Assembly: GCF_000332155.1 (NCBI RefSeq)
Contig: NZ_KB235904.1
Coordinates: 1,107,910-1,171,909 of the forward strand
Source: Kamptonema formosum PCC 6407
GTDB lineage: Bacteria; Cyanobacteriota; Cyanobacteriia; Cyanobacteriales; Microcoleaceae
DNA: 64,000 bases
Direction of reading: 5' to 3'
Shown here: one piece after another, positions 1 to 8,651 of the stretch
How the letters are laid out: each line of letters starts with the position of its first letter
How positions within the stretch are numbered: the first letter of the stretch is position 1
Notes under the pieces: model-generated
What the model was told of the DNA's origin: nothing
The model's database searches: none
The model's input: the letters and a program-made list of their open reading frames with translations, nothing else
Position numbers and translations under genes: made by a program

Positions 1-30
1 AGAGATGGAACAGGAAAGAGGAAGATTTCC

Positions 31-180
31 CCTCTGCTCCTCTGCTCCTCTGCTCCTCTGCTCCTCTGCTCCTCTGCTCCTCTGCTCCTCTGCTCCTCTG
101 CTCCTCTGCTCCTCTGCTCCCCTGCTCCTCTGCTCCTCTGCTCCCCCGCTCCCCCGCTCCCCCGCTCCCCCTCTCCCCTG
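31..180. repeat. CTCCTCTG tandem octamer array
   Basis: About 16 head-to-tail copies of an 8-nt unit (CTCCTCTG, drifting to CTCCCCCG at the right end) abut the stop codon of the next gene. Related CTCCCC/CTGCTC repeats recur at 43.9-44.04 kb, so this is a dispersed microsatellite family of the genome. No coding role is supported. Confidence 0.9.
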
Positions 181-184
181 CCCA

Positions 185-1468
185 TCACTCCTCAGTAGGC
201 TTAGGCTTCTTGACAGGCTTAGCAAGGGGTTCCTTGCGAGGAGGAGGCGCTTCGGCTGCTACCGCTGCCGGTTTGCGTGTGGGAGGAGCAGGACGCGGTG
301 CGTCTGGATCTCTCTTAGGGGCGGGAGTAAAGGCACGCTTGCCTTTAAAACCACCACCACCACCAGCCTTGTTGAATGGCTTTTTCTTCACGGGCATGGG
401 GCCGATATTATTGCCCTGTTGAATCAAAAGTTTCTCAGCTTGCAACTGTACGTGGAAGTCCCAAAAATGACCGACTGCCTTTGTTGCTAAATCCCCAGTG
501 AGTTTTAACTTAAAAAACTTCATCGTCTCCCCATCCTTGCGGGGAGCTTGTTTGATCTTGACGATGACATATTTTTCGTCCTCTTGGGATTGATAAATTA
601 CCTCACCGCGAATAGAAAAATAGCCATTTTCAACATTGATGTGGGACGGCGGGAAAGATTCGGGGGATTCTTCGCTGCTTACCTCCTCTCGATCGTCCTC
701 TGGTGCAGTGTTCTCTTCCTCTGAGGACGGATCGATCGGTTTTTTAAGCGTTTCCGGCTCCCAAACGCCCATAATCTGGGCGTGTAAGTTGCCATCTTGC
801 TGTCGGGTGCGGGGATAGACTACCCAGAGGTGTTCTTGTTCTAAGTTCAGGTGATTTTTCACTAAACTCATAACTCGACCAAGTAACACTGCGTCGATCG
901 CCGTGCCATCGGATGCCGTGAGCGTACCCCGCGTGAATTGCTCTTCTGAGGCAGCGTAGCGCCCCCGGACTAAGCCAACGGCTCGGTACTGTCTGGGTTC
1001 GCTGGGCGGGGGAATTGGGTGTTGCCGCATTGCCCCGGCTGTGGGATCTACTGGTTCCTCCTCGTTAGCAATAGCGTCTTCTGCTATTGGCTCTGAGGCG
1101 GGTGCAGTTTGGCGATCGCTAACAGGAGCGGAGGGCGGGGGGGCATCGCCGGATTTTTCCTTTGGTGCTATTTTTCCTGAAGCCGTTGCTACAGATTCAG
1201 CGTCCTTTGGTGCTGTTTGCACTATGGGCACTATCCGACGGGGCTTTTGCAGCTTTTCCGTTGAGGAAATCGCCTCTGTTGATGCTGGGGGTTTACTGGG
1301 CTCGACAGGCACGGGTGTAGCAGATTCCGAAGGTACAGGACTCTCGGCTGCTGACTCTGGCGGCTGGGTAGGAGCTTTAATCAGATTGACAATCTGCTCG
1401 CTTAGGTTCTCTTTTTGAGAGGGAGTAGACTTGGACGATTTGGAAGAGCGGTTCGGGGAGGGGTTCAT
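185..1468 (-). CDS. conserved cyanobacterial protein with disordered flanks
   Basis: I do not recognise a named family. The protein has a long Pro/Ser/Glu/Ala-rich N-terminal half (about residues 1-150), a compact middle (about 160-370) beginning near YRAVGLVRGRYAASEEQF and containing KYVIVKIKQAPRKDGETMKF, and a basic Pro/Lys-rich tail. The folded middle looks like a conserved cyanobacterial hypothetical domain, possibly nucleic-acid binding given the basic tail; that is inference. The ATG at 1468 is chosen over the GTG at 1492 because AGGAG lies about 6 nt upstream of it. The tail runs into the octamer repeat. Confidence 0.75.
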   Translation of the reverse strand: MNPSPNRSSKSSKSTPSQKENLSEQIVNLIKAPTQPPESAAESPVPSESATPVPVEPSKPPASTEAISSTEKLQKPRRIVPIVQTAPKDAESVATASGKIAPKEKSGDAPPPSAPVSDRQTAPASEPIAEDAIANEEEPVDPTAGAMRQHPIPPPSEPRQYRAVGLVRGRYAASEEQFTRGTLTASDGTAIDAVLLGRVMSLVKNHLNLEQEHLWVVYPRTRQQDGNLHAQIMGVWEPETLKKPIDPSSEEENTAPEDDREEVSSEESPESFPPSHINVENGYFSIRGEVIYQSQEDEKYVIVKIKQAPRKDGETMKFFKLKLTGDLATKAVGHFWDFHVQLQAEKLLIQQGNNIGPMPVKKKPFNKAGGGGGFKGKRAFTPAPKRDPDAPRPAPPTRKPAAVAAEAPPPRKEPLAKPVKKPKPTEE

Positions 1469-1492
1469 AAAAACTCCTTGCAGCGGAGACAC

Positions 1493-1942
1493 ATCCCTTT
1501 TGGGAACTTAGGAAGAAACTGTTTGAAATGCCACTAGCGGAGGACTTGGGGCTTGCGCCTCATGTCTCCCGGCCTGTTAACTTTTAGCTCAAGGACTGTC
1601 AACTCGATGCTGCTGTAAATTCCCAAAATCTTTGATATCAAAGGGTTTAGGAGATACCGATCGCATCTTAAGTTGATTGCCTTGAGCGGGAGTTGTTAGC
1701 TAGTAGCGTCACGACCTTCAGTGGTTATTGTACTTATAATTCAATTACCTAACGGGCTGATCCGCACAGTTAGGCAATTTCACAGCTAGACAAAACTACA
1801 CTAGACTATCCTGCTTTACCGAATGGTAAGTGGCTGGGTTGTAAGTCAAGGTTGATTCGCTGAGTAGACTTGTGGGCCTGTTACCATATTAGCTGCAAGC
1901 AAAACGCTGTTTTGTCAGTTGGAGCTGTGAAATTGAGAACCA
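1493..1942. other. intergenic, no gene seen
   Basis: Divergent spacer between the disordered protein and the TPR protein. It holds scattered TATAAT-like stretches (for example near 1735) and a small AT-rich palindrome, but no tRNA, ORF or convincing terminator was found. Confidence 0.5.
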
Positions 1943-1966
1943 TTGCGGTTGTGGGGGTCTAGTGAG

Positions 1967-2848
1967 ATGGTAGGAAAGCGTCGCGGTTTGATTAGTGTGG
2001 TGATGGTGCTGTCACTTATTGCCTTTGTGGGTTTTTCTATTGCTCCGATTGTGGATAGTATTGTGAAGGCGAATCAGGCATCGAGTTCGCCTTCGCCTTC
2101 ACCAACACAAACAACTATGGCGAAGCAATCGGATTTACAAGGTCAGGCACGGGGTTATGAATTGGTTTTGCAACGGGAACCGGACAATGTGACGGCTCTG
2201 CGGGGCCTGTTGCAGGTGCGCCTGGAATTGCTTCAGGCTAAAGAGGGGGAAATTAAGGATGTAATTACGCCTCTGGAAAGATTGTCGAAGCTGAATCCTG
2301 AAAATGTGGAGTATTCGATTTTGTTGGCGCAAGCTAAGGAGTATGCTGGCGATCGCGAAGGTGCTGCTCAAGCTTACCGCTCGGTGCTGACGGTTGCGCC
2401 TGGGGACGTTAAGGCTTTGCAAGGGTTGGTGAATTTGTTGCTCAAGCAGCAGCGGCCAGAAGCGGCGATCGGGTTGTTACAAGATACTCTGAAGGCGGCT
2501 CCGGCTGCAAATCAGGCGAAGGCTGGGAGTGTTGATGTAACTTCGGTGCAGTTGATTTTGGGTCAGGTTTATGCTGAGCAGAAGCGTTTTGATGAGGCGA
2601 TCGTGATTTACGATGAGGGGATCAAGGCTGATGCTAAGGATTTTCGCCCGGTTTTGGCTAAGGCAATTGTTTTGAGAGAACAGGGGAAAACTGAAGATGC
2701 CGAAGGACTTTTTAATAAGGCTACTGAGCTGGCTCCTGCTAATTTTAAAGACCAAATTAAGCAGTTAGCTGCTGGGGCTCCTTCGCCTGCTCCTTCGCCT
2801 ACGAGTTCGCCTACAAGTGCTCCTGAAACGTCATCTCCGACTCCTTAA
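1967..2848 (+). CDS. membrane-anchored TPR protein
   Basis: The N-terminus KRRGLISVVMVLSLIAFVGF is a single membrane anchor or uncleaved signal, followed by a Ser/Pro linker and about five tetratricopeptide repeats (pattern ..ALRGLLQVRLEL.., ..YSILLAQAKEYAGDREGAAQAY.., ..LGQVYAEQKRFDEAIVIY..). It ends in a low-complexity Pro/Ser/Thr tail. TPR arrays mediate protein-protein contacts; no enzyme domain is visible. A TTG at 1943 is in frame, but the ATG at 1967 precedes the KRR-hydrophobic stretch and is the better start. The family is common in cyanobacteria and the partner is unknown. Confidence 0.85.
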   Translation: MVGKRRGLISVVMVLSLIAFVGFSIAPIVDSIVKANQASSSPSPSPTQTTMAKQSDLQGQARGYELVLQREPDNVTALRGLLQVRLELLQAKEGEIKDVITPLERLSKLNPENVEYSILLAQAKEYAGDREGAAQAYRSVLTVAPGDVKALQGLVNLLLKQQRPEAAIGLLQDTLKAAPAANQAKAGSVDVTSVQLILGQVYAEQKRFDEAIVIYDEGIKADAKDFRPVLAKAIVLREQGKTEDAEGLFNKATELAPANFKDQIKQLAAGAPSPAPSPTSSPTSAPETSSPTP

Positions 2849-2959
2849 CCTTAATTTGTTAATGGTTAATGGTTAGTTGTTAGTTGTTAGTTGTTGGTTG
2901 TTGTTTGTTGGTTTTTGCGTAAGTCGTAAACTAGATAAACAAACTTTCATGCTCATAAT

Positions 2960-3017
2960 CGTAGTAGCGACTTTAGTCGCTTAATTGCAGAAGAAAGCGA
3001 CTAAAGTCGCTACTACG
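2960..3017. repeat. 23-bp perfect inverted repeat (nested palindrome)
   Basis: Arms 2960-2982 and 2995-3017 are exact reverse complements around a 12-nt spacer. Each arm also contains the 16-nt palindrome AGCGACTTTAGTCGCT. It lies between convergent genes, so it may act as a bidirectional terminator or be a REP/MITE-like element. Confidence 0.85.
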
Positions 3018-3099
3018 AGTTTGATAGAGAACGATATTGTTAGTTCAATTATTAGTTGCAACTAATAACCAACAACTAACAGTTAACTGTTAACAGTTT

Positions 3100-3720
3100 C
3101 TAAGCTCCTTCTAACAGGGCAACTGTACCGAAAACTAAGAAAAGGCATCCACCCAAGGCGGTGATTGTACGTTCGGAAATTCGACCGGCGATGATGCGTC
3201 CCCCGATAACTGCGATCGCGGCACAGATAGCGTGTCCTAAAATGGCTCCAAGTGTTACACCAACGGCATTGTTAGAAGCGGCGAGGGCGATGGTGGCTAT
3301 TTGGGTGCGATCGCCCCATTCTGCTATAAATGTTAGTACAAAGGTTTTGAGAATAACAGCTAATTTACTTCCTGCTGGCAACCATTTAAAGGCACGCACT
3401 TGATTTACCGCTTCTTCTGCTTCCTGTATTTCTTCGCGATCGCATTTCGCGGGCATATTTTTGGCATCGTACAGCAGTTTTAACCCGAAGCAAGAAAACA
3501 GAGCTATTTCGGCAAAGTGAATGTAATTCTGCGGTAATAGTGAGACTGCTTGACCCACTAAAACAGATAATACTGTCATAGCTGCTAAGGCAGCGGTGGC
3601 TCCCACAAACACTAGCCTCCGCGAATGCCGCATTGCTAGAATGACGGCTATAAAGAATGTTTTATCGCCTAATTCAGAAATGGTAATCAATAATAGACCA
3701 GCAGTAAAAGCTGTTAACAC
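3100..3720 (-). CDS. GDT1/TMEM165 (UPF0016) cation transporter, probable Mn2+ exporter
   Basis: This 206-aa polytopic membrane protein has the two signature motifs of the family, SELGDKTFF near residue 16 and AEWGDRTQIAT near residue 135, on two homologous three-helix halves. Family members in cyanobacteria and plastids move Mn2+ (or Ca2+) out of the cytoplasm, in Synechocystis to keep manganese tolerable and supply photosystem II. The start is GTG at 3720, with GAGGAG 9 nt upstream. The gene lies downstream of a yybP-ykoY manganese riboswitch, which independently supports a manganese role. Confidence 0.93.
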   Translation of the reverse strand: MLTAFTAGLLLITISELGDKTFFIAVILAMRHSRRLVFVGATAALAAMTVLSVLVGQAVSLLPQNYIHFAEIALFSCFGLKLLYDAKNMPAKCDREEIQEAEEAVNQVRAFKWLPAGSKLAVILKTFVLTFIAEWGDRTQIATIALAASNNAVGVTLGAILGHAICAAIAVIGGRIIAGRISERTITALGGCLFLVFGTVALLEGA

Positions 3721-3758
3721 TCTCTCAATCTCCTCAGATTTTTATTGTGGCTATCTGA

Positions 3759-3796
3759 GTGAGCTTGATGAGAGGGCAATACTCCACCAAGCTCAC
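3759..3796 (-). promoter_or_regulatory. leader hairpin between riboswitch and start
   Basis: A 9-bp perfect stem (GTGAGCTTG / CAAGCTCAC, loop 20 nt) sits in the transcribed leader between the Mn riboswitch and the transporter start. There is no U-tract after it, so it is more likely part of an expression platform than an intrinsic terminator. Confidence 0.5.
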
Positions 3797-3861
3797 CTTA
3801 GATGTGAACTTAGTGAAAGTCTCGCTTGCAAATTGCTGTCTTTTTCCTTGTCGTTAGACTA

Positions 3862-3962
3862 AGGACGATCGGCTAATTTGTCACCTGAACCAGGCTTAAC
3901 GCCAGTATGTTGACTCAGGTGGGCTGGTTATGTTTAGTGCCAGCAGCTACTCCCCTTCAGCA
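3862..3962 (-). promoter_or_regulatory. yybP-ykoY manganese riboswitch
   Basis: Read on the minus strand this has the core of the class: AAGGGGAGTAGCTGCTGGC at the 5' side, GTCAACATAC in the internal loop, GCCTGGTTCAGGTGACAAA on the 3' side, and helices closing the two legs. This class binds Mn2+ and commonly precedes UPF0016 and P-type ATPase genes. It is followed 140 nt later by the UPF0016 transporter, exactly the expected context. The motif is recalled from the family consensus; a covariance-model scan was not possible here. Confidence 0.88.
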
Positions 3963-4086
3963 TGGAATTATCATACTATATATATATGGGAATGTAAAGC
4001 AGTTTTTTAGAGTATTTTGTAAGTTTTTCAAGTTAAATAATTTCATCATTGTTGATTCATAATTGATTCATTTTAGATTCACAACA

Positions 4087-4221
4087 CTTCGGACAGTTTG
4101 CGTAGGCGCAGCCAGCCGTAGGCATCGCTAACGGTACAATCAGGGTTTCAGGCTTTCGTCTAGGAGCGATCGCTAACGGTAGAATCAGGGTTATAGGCTT
4201 TTACTCAAAAACTGTCCGGAG
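4087..4221. mobile_element. small MITE-like element with 13-bp terminal inverted repeats
   Basis: The termini CTTCGGACAGTTT (4087-4099) and AAACTGTCCGGAG (4209-4221) match as inverted repeats at 12 of 13 positions. Internally a roughly 30-nt unit (ATCGCTAACGGTA, AATCAGGGTT, AGGCTTT) occurs twice. The element is 135 bp, has no coding capacity, and GATTCA occurs close to both ends. It fits a non-autonomous transposon, but the mobilising transposase is not in the window. Confidence 0.55.
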
Positions 4222-4281
4222 TATTGGATTCATATAGTAGGTTGAAAGGCGATCGAGGTGATAAAACTGTACTTAATCTGT

Positions 4282-4563
4282 TTAATACACTTCATCATGG
4301 GAACCCAAGTTTATTAATAAAATTGCTTCTTCTTCATCTTCTAGGCTTGTAACAAACTCAAATAAAATGCGGTAGCTATAATCAATTGAACATGACCATA
4401 TACCTGATAAATCTCCTGCCAGCTTGTGAGTCCGCAAGCTAGGGTGAAAATGGTCTTCAGCTAAGAGTTGTAGAGTTGCCTCAATCAACGGTCTAAGTTG
4501 TGGATTTTTACGGACTAGACGTTTGAAAGAGCGAATAGACTTCGGACTCCAACCAATTTTCAT
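4282..4563 (-). CDS. RelE/ParE-superfamily toxin
   Basis: The 93-aa protein has the RelE/YafQ fold signature: a basic N-terminal helix (WSPKSIRSFKRLVRKNPQL), then LAGDLSGIWSCSIDYSYRILFEF with the conserved Y-R-I segment, and a short acidic C-terminal strand. Relatives cleave mRNA on the ribosome or inhibit gyrase. The start overlaps the antitoxin stop by one base (TAATG), so translation is coupled. Length and gene order (antitoxin first) are typical. Confidence 0.85.
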   Translation of the reverse strand: MKIGWSPKSIRSFKRLVRKNPQLRPLIEATLQLLAEDHFHPSLRTHKLAGDLSGIWSCSIDYSYRILFEFVTSLEDEEEAILLINLGSHDEVY

Positions 4564-4787
4564 TAATCATCCAACTCCGCCATAAAATCTGCTATTGAAC
4601 CAAATTTTACATTTCCTTGAGCGTAATCCTGACGAACTTCTGCAACTTCTTTTAATAATTCATTGCGTCTCTGTTGACGGAGGCGTTTGTGAAGGATATC
4701 TAGCAGTATTGATTGGTCTTCTAATGATAAAGCTTCGACAGCTTCTAGAGCTTGTTGGAATTGAGATATTTTTGTGTTTTGGCTCAT
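4563..4787 (-). CDS. antitoxin of the RelE/ParE-type pair
   Basis: This is a 74-aa, highly charged, mostly helical protein (AVEALSLEDQSILLDILHKRLRQQRRNELLKEVAEVRQ) ending in the acidic FGSIADFMAELDD. It matches the small cyanobacterial antitoxins paired with RelE-like toxins: an N-terminal dimerising part and a C-terminal toxin-wrapping tail. It is first in a two-gene operon and probably autoregulates through the inverted repeat at its promoter. Confidence 0.8.
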   Translation of the reverse strand: MSQNTKISQFQQALEAVEALSLEDQSILLDILHKRLRQQRRNELLKEVAEVRQDYAQGNVKFGSIADFMAELDD

Positions 4788-4817
4788 AATATTGTTCTCT
4801 TCTCAACCTAAGATTTC

Positions 4818-4846
4818 ATTATACCACTCTTGGTAATTAAGTAAGA
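4818..4846 (-). promoter_or_regulatory. promoter with overlapping inverted repeat, toxin-antitoxin operon
   Basis: The minus strand has TATAAT (4818-4823) about 30 nt upstream of the antitoxin ATG. A perfect inverted repeat TACCA-4-TGGTA (4822-4835) overlaps the -10 box. A dyad in this place is the usual binding site for antitoxin autorepression. The -35 (TTACTT) is weak. Confidence 0.5.
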
Positions 4847-4847
4847 T

Positions 4848-5102
4848 AAAATTACCAGTATATTTTCATCTCAACAAAGGGTGAATTTTTTTTTGAAGAT
4901 ATCTTCCCTCCCAATACTATCCCTGGAATAAACACTAGAATAAGCAAAACAGGCTGAAGGCTTGCGCTTATGGCTATGGCAGTATTGAAGTTAAAATCAA
5001 TTGTCAGACAATCATTAATAAATTGTAAGGTGGACACTCGCTTCAACCATATCTAGCTATGAGTTACAGGCTTTTTCCAGCGATTGCCCACCCTATAGTT
5101 AA
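4848..5102. other. intergenic, no supported gene
   Basis: A 64-codon TTG-started frame with one hydrophobic stretch exists here (minus, 4852-5046) but has no ribosome binding site, no recognised homology and poor codon texture. I see no other feature. Confidence 0.4.
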
Positions 5103-8100
5103 TTAAGCCTGCTTAGCTAAAAGCTCTTGAAACACCTCATACATCTCCTGTGCCAACTTTTTAGGATTCCACAACGGCGCTAAATTCTCCGGTTGCTTAG
5201 AACGGACTAAATGTTCCCGCACCGCATTTCTGAAAGCCGCATCTCGACCAAATTTAATCCCCCATTGAGTATATTCTTCCCAATTCCAAGCTACACCCAC
5301 ATCAAGATTTACACTCTTCAAAAATGCGTAACCCATCCGCGATAGATACTGATTACCTGCTCTCGTTACCACTGGTAAATTAGCCCATAAAGCCTCTAAA
5401 TTATGAGTTCCACCATTGTAAGGATAAGAATCCAACAGCACGTCAGCGACATAATAAATCGCCCGATGTTCTTCCTCCGTTTTGGTTTGCCCTAAAAATT
5501 TAATCCGATTGAAATCTACTCCTTGAGCATCGCATTCTTGGCGATAACTGGTGTGAATTACTTCGGGATCTCCCTGACCTTTACGGATCAACAAACTGTC
5601 AGGAACTTCCTTAAGGATTTTAACTTGAGCCCGTAGCATTTCAGGATTGGTCTTTCTGCCAGGTGCAACGCACAGATAGGTCATCTGATCTAAACCAATT
5701 CCCAAAGAGTTTCTTAAAGCATTTCTATCAACAGAAACACTTTGCAATCCACTAATTGCTACAGAACATTCGGGCAATCTGACTAATTGCTCAATGTAAT
5801 GTTTTTCCACGCCCGCAGGGTGAGTGTATTTGTCGCAGAGAAAGTAATGCTTGTCAGATAGATATGGTGCGTCAAATCCCAGCCAAGAAACGCAAACTGA
5901 TGCGGGATAGTAATACAATATCTCCACATTGGTTGGCACTGTCATTGAATCTAAATCTATTAAGATATCCAAATTATCTTGCAATACCTCTTCAAGAAGT
6001 TCTCCCCCATCTGCAAATCCATTCGGATATTTTTTAGGCCAGTAGAATTTGCCTGCCATTTGTTCAAATCGCTCTGTAACTTCATCTTTTTGTAGCTTCC
6101 CAGTAACGTAGAGATGAACGTGAGGAGTGATCTTAGTTAGTTCGCGAATTAAAGCTTCACTGCACCAACCTACGGAATGGCGGCGAAAGTGTTTGGAGAG
6201 AAAACCAATTCTTAAATGCCTTTGTTTAATTGGGTAATTGCTAGGCTTTGGTTTGCGATCTATCTGCCGTTGTGGTACAGCTTTTTTGTAATATTGCTGG
6301 GCAATTAGTTTGTAGAAGTTGGCATTTGCTTCTCTATCATCTCGCAGGTGAGAAACGGCAAAGAGGAAAATTTCGTAGAGTAGTTTAATGTCAATGACAC
6401 TAAAATTTTCACAGCTTTGATAGCTGAGTTTTTCTATCTCTATAAGTTTCTGAAGAGCGAGTTCGCTAACACCTGATTGGAGATAGGAAAATACGTAAGC
6501 AGTTGCGGACATAACTGGGACACTTTCACCGCAATATTCGCAGTATTTGTCAGCTACTTTTCTGGCTCCTGCTAGGTTGCTAGAATGACTGAGTAAGTCG
6601 CACAATTGCTGGTGTGCTTCGCTGAAATAAGGATTGAGTTCGATCGCTTTTTCAAAATAACCAATTGACTCTCCGGGTCGATCCTGTTTCTGAATGTGTC
6701 CCATTCGGCAGTAAACTTCTGCCCAGTCTGGTTTATAAACTAAAGCTTGTTGATAGGTGGCGATCGCTTCTTCTAGTTTCCCTTGCATGGAAAAGGCATT
6801 ACCCATATTGGCGATCGCGTCTGGCCAGTCTGGTTTATGTTTGATGGCTTCTTGATAATTACTAATTGCTTCCTCATACTTTCCTTGATGCAAAAGTGCA
6901 TTAGCTATGTTGAAATGTAGCGCTTCTAACTGAGGTTTAATCGCGATAGCTTTCCGATAGTATTGGATTGCCTCTTCTAGATTGCCTTGCTGCATCCGCG
7001 CACTGCCAATATTGGCATAAGCTTCTGCCCAATCAGGTTTGACTGCGATCGCTCTTTGATAACTCTGAATTGCCTCATCTCGCTTGCCTTCGGTTAAAAG
7101 CGTATTGGCTAAATTAAAATGGAAATCTGCACCAACTACATGAGGATTTATGTCGCTCGTTTTCTGAAAATAAGCAATTGCTTCCGCTGATTTTCCTTGC
7201 TTCTGAAATACTTTGCCTAAGTTCCAATATACTCCCGCTAAATCTGGTTTAAGAGCGATGGCTTGCTGATAATAAACAATCGCTTTTTCCAAATGCCCCA
7301 TTTTGAAATACATACTACCAATGTTGGCGCGGACTTCGGCATAATTGGGTTCAAATTCGAGTGCTTGTTCGTAGGCGCGAATGGCAGCATCCATTTTTCC
7401 TTGACCTTGCAGTGCGTTCCCCAGCGTCACATAGGCTTGTATGAAATCGGGTCTAATTTTCAGCGCTAACTGGCAAGATGCGATCGCTTCTCTGAAATTT
7501 CCTTGGAGTAAATAAGCTTCGGCGCGTTTTTTATATTCCTCAACTTCTTGAAATTTAGCAACTTGTTCGGGAGGATTAAAATTGAAGCTTGAAACTTGTT
7601 CCGCAGTTTCATCAGCAGTTTCAAAAGGCCGATCTAAACTTAAATCTTGGGTAGTCTGTGGTAGATTTAAACTTGAAGGTTGTAGCCCGTATTCTTCATC
7701 TTGCTTTATTGGTTCTTGCTGTTGCCATTCACCTTCTTTTTCCAGTTCAAGAAATTGACCTTTAGTCCCTTCATCATTTGGCGAATTTTTCGGCTCTTCC
7801 TGAGATTTTAGTTGCTGTAAGCTAGATAATTTATCTGTAGCTTCAGCATCCCCAGGTTGCAATTGTAAGACTTTTTGGTAACAGGAGATTGCGGCATCTA
7901 CGTTATTACTTTTTGTTAAAGCCTCAGCTAATTTATAATAATTTCTCAGTAACCCTGGCTGCAAAACTAGGGATTTTTGATAACAAGCAATAGCTGCACC
8001 TAAGTCTTCTTGTTGCTGCAATATATTGCCCAGCATTAAAAGAACTGAAGCCAAATTTGGGTTATTAGCAAGTGCTTTTTGATAACTATTTGCAGCTTCA

Positions 8101-8492
8101 TCTAAGCGACCTAGCTTATAATACATACTGCCCAAGTTGGCATGAGCCTCTGCAAAGTTCGGGTCAATTTCTAATGCTTGAGAGTAGGCATGAATTGCCA
8201 TTTCCAGTTGCTCTTGACTGTGGAAAGCATTTCCCATTGTCAGGTATGCGGGTGCAAAATCTGGCTTAACTTTGAGAGCGAATTTGCAGGACGCAATTGC
8301 TGAGTCTAACTGTCCTTTCAAAATATAGACTTCAGCTAGTTTTCTATGAATCTCAGCATCCTCAACGTTAAAGCTAATTGCTTTCTGATAATTATCAGCC
8401 GCAGCATCTAATTTGCCAGCTTCTTTAAGCCAGTTGGCTTTGTTGAAATGCGCTTGTGCTGCTTCTAAATTCACTAATGACTCTGTTATCAT
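5103..8492 (-). CDS. TPR protein with C-terminal O-GlcNAc-transferase-like (GT41/SPINDLY) domain
   Basis: Residues 1-700 are two blocks of tetratricopeptide repeats (at least 15 clear units of the type AEAYANIGSARMQQGNLEEAIQYYRKAI) split by an acidic Gln/Glu-rich linker near residues 235-320. The C-terminal 400 residues (from RHLRIGFLSKHFRRHSVGW) match the catalytic part of OGT/SPINDLY-like transferases, including the Gly/Pro-rich segment DVLLDSYPYNGGTHNLEALW and VTRAGNQYLSRMGYAFLKS. Such proteins transfer a sugar to Ser/Thr of proteins; the cyanobacterial substrates are mostly unknown. ATG at 8492 is preferred to the GTG at 8510. The gene stands alone. Confidence 0.88.
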   Translation of the reverse strand: MITESLVNLEAAQAHFNKANWLKEAGKLDAAADNYQKAISFNVEDAEIHRKLAEVYILKGQLDSAIASCKFALKVKPDFAPAYLTMGNAFHSQEQLEMAIHAYSQALEIDPNFAEAHANLGSMYYKLGRLDEAANSYQKALANNPNLASVLLMLGNILQQQEDLGAAIACYQKSLVLQPGLLRNYYKLAEALTKSNNVDAAISCYQKVLQLQPGDAEATDKLSSLQQLKSQEEPKNSPNDEGTKGQFLELEKEGEWQQQEPIKQDEEYGLQPSSLNLPQTTQDLSLDRPFETADETAEQVSSFNFNPPEQVAKFQEVEEYKKRAEAYLLQGNFREAIASCQLALKIRPDFIQAYVTLGNALQGQGKMDAAIRAYEQALEFEPNYAEVRANIGSMYFKMGHLEKAIVYYQQAIALKPDLAGVYWNLGKVFQKQGKSAEAIAYFQKTSDINPHVVGADFHFNLANTLLTEGKRDEAIQSYQRAIAVKPDWAEAYANIGSARMQQGNLEEAIQYYRKAIAIKPQLEALHFNIANALLHQGKYEEAISNYQEAIKHKPDWPDAIANMGNAFSMQGKLEEAIATYQQALVYKPDWAEVYCRMGHIQKQDRPGESIGYFEKAIELNPYFSEAHQQLCDLLSHSSNLAGARKVADKYCEYCGESVPVMSATAYVFSYLQSGVSELALQKLIEIEKLSYQSCENFSVIDIKLLYEIFLFAVSHLRDDREANANFYKLIAQQYYKKAVPQRQIDRKPKPSNYPIKQRHLRIGFLSKHFRRHSVGWCSEALIRELTKITPHVHLYVTGKLQKDEVTERFEQMAGKFYWPKKYPNGFADGGELLEEVLQDNLDILIDLDSMTVPTNVEILYYYPASVCVSWLGFDAPYLSDKHYFLCDKYTHPAGVEKHYIEQLVRLPECSVAISGLQSVSVDRNALRNSLGIGLDQMTYLCVAPGRKTNPEMLRAQVKILKEVPDSLLIRKGQGDPEVIHTSYRQECDAQGVDFNRIKFLGQTKTEEEHRAIYYVADVLLDSYPYNGGTHNLEALWANLPVVTRAGNQYLSRMGYAFLKSVNLDVGVAWNWEEYTQWGIKFGRDAAFRNAVREHLVRSKQPENLAPLWNPKKLAQEMYEVFQELLAKQA

Positions 8493-8564
8493 CGGCTCTG
8501 CTACTCTCACAGTTTTTACAACAATACTATCGAATCATTTAACTCATTGCTCTACTCTTACTAA

Positions 8565-8651
8565 CTAAGTAGAAGAGCTATTGACATATTCTACCTGATG
8601 CTTCAGATAAGTTTCTGTCGCTACTGTATTTGTACTGATACCTGCTCTCAA
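8565..8651 (-). CDS. possible 28-aa small protein or leader peptide
   Basis: A TTG codon 11 nt after an exceptionally strong ribosome binding site (AAAGGAGGTTATCC, positions 8657-8670) opens a 28-codon frame (RAGISTNTVATETYLKHQVEY...) that ends 72 nt before the TPR-glycosyltransferase start. The strong site is the main support; no homology is recognised. It could be a leader peptide of the downstream gene. Confidence 0.3.
   Translation of the reverse strand: MRAGISTNTVATETYLKHQVEYVNSSST

Noticed and set aside
31-180. CRISPR array at the left edge
   Set aside because: The repeat is a continuous 8-nt microsatellite without spacers. No CRISPR-type repeat-spacer pattern was seen anywhere in the window.
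5-490. 161-codon plus-strand frame at the left edge
   Set aside because: Its sequence is the CTCCTCTG microsatellite translated (LLLCSSAP repeats) and then the antisense of the real minus-strand gene.
4852-5046. 64-aa TTG frame with a hydrophobic stretch
   Set aside because: No ribosome binding site, no homology, no conserved context.
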